Shown one piece after another: positions 1 to 5,546 of a stretch of 9,553 nucleotides of DNA (within the stretch, counting starts at the first letter, position 1; each line of letters begins with the position of its first letter). The DNA comes from an uncultured Oscillospiraceae bacterium (lineage in GTDB: Bacteria; Bacillota; Clostridia; Oscillospirales; Oscillospiraceae), in contig CAKUKL010000038.1 of NCBI GenBank assembly GCA_934662925.1, positions 1-9,553 on the forward strand, read 5' to 3'. The notes below the pieces were generated by a model. The model searched no databases. It was given only the letters and a program-made list of their open reading frames with translations, and was not told the DNA's origin. The translations under genes and the position numbers were made by a program.

Positions 1-50
1 GTGTTCAACATAAATCATCATATATAGCGAACTGTGTTTTATCAAGGCCG

Positions 51-88
51 AAAGAAAAACGGCAGGGTGCATTTTCGCACCCTGTCGT
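51..88 (-). terminator. Intrinsic terminator of the toxin-antitoxin operon
   Basis: A 12-bp stem (59-70 with 77-88, one G-T wobble) closes a 6-nt loop. On the minus strand it is followed by a T-rich tract (TTTTCTTT, 58-51). The stop codon of the third operon gene (88-90) touches the base of the stem, which supports that small gene as the last gene of the transcript. Confidence 0.85.
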
Positions 89-309
89 TATATCGTTCCA
101 TGTATGTTTGCGCGCAGCAACTCCGCCAGCGGCAGAAAATCCTCACCGATTGCGCCGGAGTCGATCTCATATTCTGCGGCCGCCAGCTTATCGTATAAGT
201 CGGGGATGTTACCGCACAGATCCAAGGCATCCCCGTATTGGAAAGTCGGAAGATCATGTATTCTTTTACTCCATTCCGAAAATGTGATAGATATAGTTTT
301 TCCGCGCAT
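88..309 (-). CDS. Small third gene of the toxin-antitoxin operon, function unknown
   Basis: The gene encodes 73 aa that I do not recognise. The product is acidic toward its C-terminus and has no membrane segment. Its first 44 nt overlap the end of the toxin gene in another frame, and it ends exactly at the operon terminator, so the transcript is long enough for it and there is no spare 3' UTR. The weak point is initiation: no Shine-Dalgarno is visible before the ATG at 309. A GGAG lies over the end of the toxin gene about 7 nt before an in-frame ATA, so translation may start lower or depend on coupling to the toxin. It could be a third partner of the module, such as a chaperone or second regulator, or a chance frame. 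The placement favours a real gene; the role is unknown. Confidence 0.55.
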   Translation of the reverse strand: MRGKTISITFSEWSKRIHDLPTFQYGDALDLCGNIPDLYDKLAAAEYEIDSGAIGEDFLPLAELLRANIHGTI

Positions 310-574
310 CCGCCAGATGATAGATGCGGACGGTATCGGCTTCGATCTTATAGACGCAGACGTATTTGTCTATGAAAAGCGCACGGAAGCCGTACTTTCC
401 CATAAGGGTATCATACTTCAAAACACCCAGTTCAGGGAACTGCGCAAGCTGTTCCGCGGAACTGAGGATACGGTCCGCAAACTTCCGTGCATACGGCGCG
501 CCGACCTCGGTCCGGTAGTATTGGAGGAACTCCCGGAACTCGTTCCGGGCCTCGCTGAGCCATTCAACCTTCAC
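266..574 (-). CDS. RelE/ParE-superfamily toxin
   Basis: This 102-aa protein is the usual length for the RelE/ParE toxin fold. It shows the family pattern: an N-terminal strand then helix (VEWLSEARNEFREFLQYY), a second long helix ending in LAQFPELG near residues 44-49, then the strand series YGFRALFIDKYVCVYKIE and VRIYHLADARKNY. Members either cleave mRNA in the ribosome (RelE-like) or poison gyrase (ParE-like); the sequence alone does not decide which. The start is a GTG at 574 that overlaps the antitoxin stop by 11 nt, preceded by GGAGGAG about 7 nt upstream, so the toxin is translationally coupled to its antitoxin. A GGAG/CTCC inverted repeat just upstream could partly mask this site. Confidence 0.85.
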   Translation of the reverse strand: MKVEWLSEARNEFREFLQYYRTEVGAPYARKFADRILSSAEQLAQFPELGVLKYDTLMGKYGFRALFIDKYVCVYKIEADTVRIYHLADARKNYIYHIFGME

Positions 575-830
575 GGAGCAGCTCCTCCGCTTCCGCTCTT
601 ATGTCTGCCACGGAGTAGGTCCTGGCCCCTGCCATTTGATTCTGCTCTCTGCGCAGCATTTCCGCAAACAGCTCCAATTCAGCCTGACGCTTTTCCCAGA
701 GGTCAATGGGCAGAAACACCATCTCGCCCTCTCCGTTGCGGGTCAGATAGATAGGCTCCTGCTTTTCCGTGGACAGCTTGACCATACCGTCATAATCGTT
801 GCGAAGCGCGGTCGCGGAACGAATCATCAT
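564..830 (-). CDS. Phd/YefM-family antitoxin
   Basis: This 88-aa protein is expected to neutralise the downstream toxin and to repress the operon by binding its promoter. The N-terminal half has the Phd/YefM DNA-binding and dimerisation pattern: an ATALRNDYDGMVKLS helix (about residues 6-20), then KQEPIYLTRNGEGEMVFLP, the strand-turn-strand that is the family hallmark (about 23-41), then a helix WEKRQAELELF. The C-terminal third is charged and helical, the region that normally wraps the toxin. The start ATG at 830 has AAGGAGGG at 7-nt spacing; an ATG follows immediately and could also serve. It is the first gene of its operon, the usual order for such modules, and overlaps the toxin gene by 11 nt. 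Confidence 0.88.
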   Translation of the reverse strand: MMIRSATALRNDYDGMVKLSTEKQEPIYLTRNGEGEMVFLPIDLWEKRQAELELFAEMLRREQNQMAGARTYSVADIRAEAEELLREG

Positions 831-863
831 GGAGCATCCCTCCTTGTTACTTATTGTGCACTA

Positions 864-892
864 ATTATAAACGAATTATTACCTGCCGTCAA
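864..892 (-). promoter_or_regulatory. Sigma-A promoter of the toxin-antitoxin operon
   Basis: On the minus strand there is a -35 TTGACG (892-887), a 17-nt spacer and a perfect -10 TATAAT (869-864), about 34 nt before the antitoxin start. An imperfect palindrome centred on GTGCAC lies just after the -10 box, which suits autoregulation by the antitoxin; the operator is an inference. Confidence 0.85.
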
Positions 893-923
893 GAATGACA
901 GGGTAAGGAAAGACGGTGAAAAC

Positions 924-967
924 AAAAAGCTCCGGAGCATCCCGCATGGGACACCCCGGAGTTTTTT
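924..967. terminator. Bidirectional terminator between the two minus-strand operons
   Basis: Arms CTCCGG (930-935) and CCGGAG (956-961) are extended by A/T pairs to 924 and 967, with an inner GGGA/TCCC pairing. On the minus strand TTTTTGTTTT follows the stem, ending the cydDC-ygbA-ybaN transcript. On the plus strand TTTTTT follows. Confidence 0.85.
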
Positions 968-1002
968 GCTTCAGATTCAACTGACCGCCCCGGCGAGCGG
1001 GC

Positions 1003-1428
1003 TCAGGACTCTGACGGCTCCTCGGCCGCGTCCGCGTCATCGACTTCCCCCGCCTTCAGCGTCTTTACGCCGAAGAGGAAGTACACCAGATGGCACAGCC
1101 ACACCACGGCGAGGATAACGCAGGGGACGGTCAGCCCCTTCCGGGCCATCAGGAAGAAGCCCACGGCCATGAGCAGCGTCACCGACGAGAGGATGCCGGC
1201 CTTGGTCTGGGCGGTCATACCCTTTTTCTTTACGAACGAGTCGAGGTGCTTTTGATAGAGCTTTGTGCCGAGGAACCATGCATGCAGCCTTTCCGACGAG
1301 TTTGCAAAGCAGAATACGGTGGCGAGGAAAAAGGGCACCGTGGGCAGGATGGGCAGCACGATGCCCACGCAGCCCAGCCCGAGGCACAGGCAGCCGAGGA
1401 TCAGAAAAATCAGGCGTTTCAGGGTCAT
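1003..1428 (-). CDS. ybaN: YbaN family (DUF454) inner-membrane protein
   Basis: The protein has 141 aa. Its first 50 residues carry the DUF454 signature: a hydrophobic segment with G-rich turns (LGLGCVGIVLPILPTVPFF) followed by CFANSSERLHAWFL. Two further hydrophobic segments lie at about residues 78-95 and 100-118, and the C-terminal tail is acidic. The family is a small integral membrane protein of unknown function. The start at 1428 is chosen because it overlaps the stop of the upstream gene as ATGA and begins the conserved TM segment. The open frame runs 47 codons further upstream, but that part is low-complexity Arg/Pro sequence lying in ygbA and is not conserved-looking. It is the last gene of a tightly coupled operon. 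Confidence 0.88.
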   Translation of the reverse strand: MTLKRLIFLILGCLCLGLGCVGIVLPILPTVPFFLATVFCFANSSERLHAWFLGTKLYQKHLDSFVKKKGMTAQTKAGILSSVTLLMAVGFFLMARKGLTVPCVILAVVWLCHLVYFLFGVKTLKAGEVDDADAAEEPSES

Positions 1429-1766
1429 TTGGCATTCTCCAGTCGTTTTTTCTCCCGCTTCGTCTCCGCCACATGGCGGACGGCGGCGACGGGGTGATAA
1501 AGGATCATCCGGGGGCCGGAAAAGCGCATGACCGCGCGGATATTTTCCCGCATTTCCGGCTTGTAGCAATGTACCCGGCAGTTGGAGCAGAAAGTCTTCG
1601 TCTCCATGAACGGGCAGCGGTCGGAGCGCTGGCGGGCATAATCGCTGAGGGCCGCACAGTCCGGGCAGAGGGCACCCTTCGAGTGATGGTTCCGGCGGCA
1701 GTACAGGGCGATCATCTGGGACACCATCTGTTTTTCCCGCTCCCGCTTGGTCTGGACGCTCTGCAT
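1425..1766 (-). CDS. ygbA: YgbA, nitrous oxide-stimulated promoter family protein
   Basis: A 113-aa cytoplasmic protein whose C-terminal half matches the YgbA family: KTFCSNCRVHCYKPEMR followed by MRFSGPRMILYHPVAAVRH. Seven cysteines are visible (C23, C34, C37, C51, C60, C63, C67), including C-x2-C and C-x2-C-x3-C spacings that suggest metal or Fe-S binding; that is an inference. In E. coli ygbA belongs to the nitric-oxide-responsive NsrR regulon and is linked to nitrosative stress; the biochemical role is not settled. The ATG shares one base with the stop of the cydC-like gene (TGATG) and has GGGAGG about 8 nt upstream. Its position between an ABC exporter pair and YbaN suggests a shared stress role. 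Confidence 0.87.
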   Translation of the reverse strand: MQSVQTKREREKQMVSQMIALYCRRNHHSKGALCPDCAALSDYARQRSDRCPFMETKTFCSNCRVHCYKPEMRENIRAVMRFSGPRMILYHPVAAVRHVAETKREKKRLENAK

Positions 1767-3424
1767 CAGCTCATCCTCCCGTGCTCCACGGAGTAGACCG
1801 TGTCGGCAATGCGCATGGTGGACGCCCGGTGGGACACCAGCACCACCGTTTTGCCTGACCGCTGCTCGTGGAGGGACTTGAGGATGACGGCCTCGTTCAG
1901 GCTGTCGAGGTTGCTGGTGGGCTCGTCCAGAAGCATGAGGGGCGCGTCGTGGAGGAACGCCCGGGCAAGGCCGAGGCGCTGGCGCTCGCCGCCGGAGAGT
2001 GTATCGCCCAGCTCGCCCACGGGGGTGTCGTAGCCTTGCGGCAGCGTCATGATGAAGTCGTGAACGGCGGCCTTTTTGCAGGCCGCAGCGATCTCGTCAT
2101 CCGTGGCGTCCAGCTTGGCGATGCGGAGGTTATTTTTGATGCTGTCGTGGAAGAGATGCGTCTCCTGCGTCACGAAGCTCTCCATGTCCCGGAGGTTCGC
2201 CGTGTTGATGCGGGAAACGTCGGTGTCCGACAGGCAGACGCGGCCTTGCTCCACATCCCAGAAGCGCATCAGGAGCTTCAGCAGCGTGGATTTGCCGCTG
2301 CCGCTGCGGCCTACGATACCCACCACGCTGCCCTCCGGGAAGGCGACGGACACATCGGACAGGATGTCCTCCCCGCCGTAGGAGAAGGTGACGTGCTCGG
2401 CCTCCGCGCCGGTGAATTCAATATCCGGCTGGCCGGCGACCTCGTCCACCACCGGCTCTTCGTCCAGAATGTCCAGCACCCGGTTGCCCGCGGCAAAGGT
2501 GTTTTGCAGGGTGGCACCCAGATTGGCCAGCGCCACCGTGGGGCCGAAGGAGGAGAACAGTGCCAGCGCGGAAATGACCACGCCGTCAAAGCCCAGTGCG
2601 CCCCGGGCCATGAGCGCCGCGGCGGCAAAGAGCATGGCGAGGTCGAAGAGCAGGATGGCAGTGTTGGTGATGCCCATGTTCTGGCCGGTCAGGCGCTTGA
2701 GCTTTGCTTCCTCGGAAGAGAGGGCATCAGTGCGCCCGTCCATCTCCGCCCGGCGCTCCGTACCCCGGCCGTACTGGATAGTCTCGTTCAGGCCCCGCAG
2801 GCTGTCCAGCACGAAGGCGGACAGCGCGCCGGAGGACTGCCGGAACCGCAGGCCCGTGTCCCCGGACCGGCGGGAGGTGATAAGGGGAATGACCACGCCC
2901 ACGCAGAGGTAGGCGGTCAGGGCCAGCAGACCCAGCAGCACGTGGTAATGCCCGATGAACAGGCACATGATGACGGTGAACAGCGCCGCGATGGCCGCGG
3001 GGGAGATGGTGTGGGCGTAGAACACCTCCAGCAGCTCAATGTCCGAGGTGATGACGGAGATGAGGTCGCCCCGGTCCCGGCCCTCCAGCTTGGCGGGGCA
3101 GAGGCGGCGCAGGGCACGGAACACCTTGTCCCGGATGAGGGCCAGCAGCTTGAAGGCGATAAAGTGGTTGCAGGACTGCTCGGCGTAGCGGAACAGCCCC
3201 CGCACCAGCGCGAACAGCAGCACGCAGACGAATACCGCCGTCAGGGAGACGGGCGTCTCGAAGCCCAGCAGGTCGAGGACGGCGAAACCGCCGAAAATGG
3301 TGATGAACGCCGCGCAGAGGTGGCCCACCAGTCCCATGAGGATGGCGAGGACCATGTAGCCGCTCAGTGGCTTCACCAGCCCGATGAGCCGTGCCATAAC
3401 GGCAAATCCGCTTCTTCTTTTCAT
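1766..3424 (-). CDS. cydC: CydC-like ABC exporter half-transporter
   Basis: The 552-aa protein has an N-terminal six-helix permease domain (about residues 20-320) fused to an ATPase domain. The permease matches CydC around residues 79-144: RYAEQ, then LCPAKLEGRDRGDLISVITSDIELLEVFY and HTISP, parallel to the CydC pattern of RYxER, LSPAGLARYRQGEL and DVDTLDHLY. ATPase motifs are complete: Walker A GRSGSGKS 372-379, Q-loop Q420, signature LSGGE 476-480, Walker B LMLLDE 496-501, H-loop H532. It should pair with the preceding CydD-like subunit. E. coli CydDC sits in the inner membrane, exports low-molecular-weight thiols and has also been proposed to move heme; the substrate here is unknown. The start at 3424 is chosen because it overlaps the upstream stop as ATGA; the 16 codons before it lie inside the upstream gene. 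Confidence 0.85.
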   Translation of the reverse strand: MKRRSGFAVMARLIGLVKPLSGYMVLAILMGLVGHLCAAFITIFGGFAVLDLLGFETPVSLTAVFVCVLLFALVRGLFRYAEQSCNHFIAFKLLALIRDKVFRALRRLCPAKLEGRDRGDLISVITSDIELLEVFYAHTISPAAIAALFTVIMCLFIGHYHVLLGLLALTAYLCVGVVIPLITSRRSGDTGLRFRQSSGALSAFVLDSLRGLNETIQYGRGTERRAEMDGRTDALSSEEAKLKRLTGQNMGITNTAILLFDLAMLFAAAALMARGALGFDGVVISALALFSSFGPTVALANLGATLQNTFAAGNRVLDILDEEPVVDEVAGQPDIEFTGAEAEHVTFSYGGEDILSDVSVAFPEGSVVGIVGRSGSGKSTLLKLLMRFWDVEQGRVCLSDTDVSRINTANLRDMESFVTQETHLFHDSIKNNLRIAKLDATDDEIAAACKKAAVHDFIMTLPQGYDTPVGELGDTLSGGERQRLGLARAFLHDAPLMLLDEPTSNLDSLNEAVILKSLHEQRSGKTVVLVSHRASTMRIADTVYSVEHGRMS

Positions 3425-5154
3425 TTCGCCGTCTCCTCTCCGTAATGCTCCAGCGCCTGCTGGGCCGACCACAGGGCCGCATACGCGCCGCCCTGCTTCA
3501 AAAGCGCGTCGTGAGTGCCGTGCTGGACGATACTGCCCCGGTCAAGCACGTAAATTTCGTCGGACGCCGTGACGTTGGCAAGGCGGTGGGAAATCAGGAG
3601 CACCGTCTTGCGCCCGGCGAGGGCGTGGATCTGGACCATGATGTCATTTTCACTCTCCACGTCGATGTTGGACGTGGCCTCGTCAAAGATGTACACCGGG
3701 CTGTCGTGGAGCAGCGCCCGGGCGAGGGCCAGACGCTGGCGCTGGCCGCCGGAGAGATTCTCGCCGCGCTCGGCCAGCCGGGTGTCCAGCCCCGCTTCGC
3801 TTCTGAGAAAGTCCGCCAGATTGACCTGTTCGAGGGCCTGCCAGAGCACGTCGTCGCCCGCGCCGGGCCTGCCCATCAGCAGGTTGTCCCGCACGGTGCC
3901 CTTGAACAGGTAGCTCTGGTGGCTGACATAGGTGATGTTCTCCATCAGGCTCCGCTCCGAAATGTCCCGCAGCTCCGCGCCGCCGACGGTCACAGAGCCG
4001 GTGTAGCCCCGGTTCCGGCCCATGAGGATGGCGGAAACGGTGGACTTGCCGCAGCCCGACTCGCCCACCAGCGAGACGAATTTTCCATGCGGGATGGTCA
4101 GGTCTACGCCGTGCAGGATCTCCCGCTCCGGTTCGTAGGAGAAGCGCAGATCCCGGCAGACGATACCGCCCTTGGGGCAGGAGACGCCGCCCTGCTCCGG
4201 CTCGGGCAGGTCCAGCAGGCGGAAAATTTTGTCGCTGGCCGCCATGCCGTTCATGGCGATATGGAAAAACGAGCCCAGCTGGCGCATGGGGATGAAAAAG
4301 TCCGCCGCCAGCAGGATGATGAGCAGCGCCCCCGCAAGGCCGATGTGCCCCGCACGGAGCTGGGTGGCCGCCATGATGACGCCCAGCGCCGCGCCGCCGT
4401 AAGCGATGAGGTCCATGATGGTGATGGAGTTGAGCTGCATGGTGAGGACCTTCATGGTGATCTTGCGGAACTTTTCCGCTTCGACGTTCATCTCGTCGTT
4501 CTTGAATGCATCCGCCTGATAAATTTTCAGGGTGGTCAGGCCCTGTAAATTTTCAAGGAACGTGTCACCCAGCGCGGTGTACTGGCCCCAGTATTTGGAG
4601 AGCAGCTTTTTCGCCCACGTCTGCACCGCCGCGATGGCCACGGGGATGAGCGGCACGCAGATGAGCAGCACCACCGCCGCCGGGACGCTGACGAAGCACA
4701 GCACGACGAACAGCGTCAGCGGGGCCAGCATGGCGTAAAAAAACTGAGGCAGGTACGCGCCGAAGTAGGTCTCCAGCTGGTCCACGCCCTCTACCGCCAC
4801 CTGCACTACCTCCGAGGTCTTGACCTGCTCGGAATACGACGCGCCGAGGCGCAGGAGCTTGTCGTAAATCGCCCCGCGCAGGGCCTTTTTGACGGCCTTG
4901 GACGATAAATATCCCATGCGGGACGCACCCACCGTGCAGCCGTACCGCACGGCGACGGCGGCGAGGGTCACGGCGGCCGTCCCGATGAGCCGCTGCCGCG
5001 TGACGCTTCCGGCGTACAGCGCCGCCAGCAGCGCGGTGATGGCGCTCATCATGGCGATGTTCGCGAGGAGCGAGCACCATTGCAGCGCCACGTTGCCCGC
5101 GATGTACTTTTTGCTCTCCGGCACTGCGCCGATGAGCCGTTTGTTGATCATCAT
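3421..5154 (-). CDS. cydD: CydD-like ABC exporter half-transporter
   Basis: A 577-aa ABC half-transporter with six predicted membrane helices between about residues 20 and 290 and a complete ATPase domain: Walker A GESGCGKS 364-371, Q-loop Q413, signature LSGGQ 467-471, Walker B VYIFDE 487-492, H-loop H523. The segment ADFFIPMRQLGSFFHIAMNG (284-303), just before KIFRLLDLP, is typical of CydD, which has FYLPLRQLG-x-x-YH at the same place. It is the first gene of the operon, and its stop overlaps the start of the CydC-like gene by 4 nt, as expected for a heterodimer made in equal amounts. AAGGAG lies 6 nt before the ATG at 5154 and 9 nt before the next ATG, so either may be used. No cytochrome bd genes are nearby, so the classical cyd role is not shown. 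Confidence 0.86.
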   Translation of the reverse strand: MMINKRLIGAVPESKKYIAGNVALQWCSLLANIAMMSAITALLAALYAGSVTRQRLIGTAAVTLAAVAVRYGCTVGASRMGYLSSKAVKKALRGAIYDKLLRLGASYSEQVKTSEVVQVAVEGVDQLETYFGAYLPQFFYAMLAPLTLFVVLCFVSVPAAVVLLICVPLIPVAIAAVQTWAKKLLSKYWGQYTALGDTFLENLQGLTTLKIYQADAFKNDEMNVEAEKFRKITMKVLTMQLNSITIMDLIAYGGAALGVIMAATQLRAGHIGLAGALLIILLAADFFIPMRQLGSFFHIAMNGMAASDKIFRLLDLPEPEQGGVSCPKGGIVCRDLRFSYEPEREILHGVDLTIPHGKFVSLVGESGCGKSTVSAILMGRNRGYTGSVTVGGAELRDISERSLMENITYVSHQSYLFKGTVRDNLLMGRPGAGDDVLWQALEQVNLADFLRSEAGLDTRLAERGENLSGGQRQRLALARALLHDSPVYIFDEATSNIDVESENDIMVQIHALAGRKTVLLISHRLANVTASDEIYVLDRGSIVQHGTHDALLKQGGAYAALWSAQQALEHYGEETAK

Positions 5155-5169
5155 GGCGTTCTCCTTCCA

Positions 5170-5185
5170 GTTAGTCTAAACTAAC
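5170..5185. promoter_or_regulatory. Candidate repressor operator before the cydD-like gene
   Basis: GTTAGTCTAAACTAAC is a perfect 6-bp inverted repeat around CTAA, directly upstream of the Shine-Dalgarno of the cydD-like gene. The shape (TTAGT-N4-ACTAA) resembles TetR-family operators. No regulator gene is present beside it. Confidence 0.5.
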
Positions 5186-5224
5186 CCATGCGCATAAAAA
5201 ATGCCCCGCTCCAAGCCTGAACTG

Positions 5225-5257
5225 AAACAGTTTGCCCTTCGCGGTGACTAACTGTTT
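5225..5257. promoter_or_regulatory. Second dyad in the cydD-like promoter region
   Basis: Arms AAACAGT (5225-5231) and ACTGTTT (5251-5257) are perfect 7-bp inverted repeats 19 nt apart, overlapping the probable start of transcription. The right-hand side also contains a GTTAGT copy on the minus strand shared with the dyad at 5170-5185. Possibly part of a composite operator. Confidence 0.35.
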
Positions 5258-5259
5258 AT

Positions 5260-5289
5260 AAGGTATCATATTGACGCATCTTTTGTCAA
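5260..5289 (-). promoter_or_regulatory. Probable promoter of the cydDC-ygbA-ybaN operon
   Basis: On the minus strand a perfect -35 TTGACA (5289-5284) is followed after 18 nt by TACCTT (5265-5260), a weak -10 match. The 5' UTR would be about 100 nt and includes both dyads, which suits a regulated promoter. Confidence 0.45.
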
Positions 5290-5363
5290 GCGGAAGGGAG
5301 ACCTTAACCGTACCGGCATTTTCATTTTTCCCGGCTCATAGCCTTGCAGAAGAGGTGATGCAA

Positions 5364-5546
5364 ATGGAAAGCGCGCAGCGAGAAATGATGAGCGTCCTGC
5401 TGGGGTATATTTTTTCTCTTGGCCTGATATCGAAAAGCACCTATTCCAGGGCCGAAGATGTGGTACATTCTGTGATGGATATGCCGGAACTTTTTGGGTA
5501 TCCTGTGTGCCTGACAAAGGAGGCGGACAGGTATGAATGTACTTAA
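5364..5546 (+). CDS. Small protein upstream of and overlapping the recombinase gene
   Basis: This 60-aa product has a helical first half (MMSVLLGYIFSLGLISKSTYSRAEDVV read as two adjoining segments) resembling the helix-turn-helix shape of small SHOCT-like proteins often found just upstream of clostridial element recombinases; the resemblance is by eye only. The start at 5364 is chosen because AGAGG lies 8 nt before it; an ATG two codons earlier sits too close to that site. The last 14 nt overlap the recombinase start, and the recombinase Shine-Dalgarno (AAAGGAGG, 5516-5523) lies inside this gene, so the two are cotranscribed. It could be a directionality or accessory factor for the recombinase, but nothing in the sequence proves this. 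Confidence 0.6.
   Translation: MESAQREMMSVLLGYIFSLGLISKSTYSRAEDVVHSVMDMPELFGYPVCLTKEADRYECT

Noticed and set aside
1003..1569. Longer YbaN product starting at 1569
   Set aside because: The extra 47 residues are Arg/Pro-rich, lie inside ygbA, and precede the conserved membrane segment. The ATGA overlap supports 1428.
1868..3445. A 525-codon plus-strand open frame
   Set aside because: It is antisense to the CydC-like gene, low in complexity (rich in Glu, Gln, Gly, His and Val), and a by-product of the GC-rich coding strand. The minus frame has full ABC transporter motifs.
5266..5294. Possible sigma-E-type promoter (TCATATT at 5266-5272) for the recombinase
   Set aside because: Mother-cell control would be attractive, but the -10 position 14 nt later reads CAAGCGGA, a poor match to CATACAAT.
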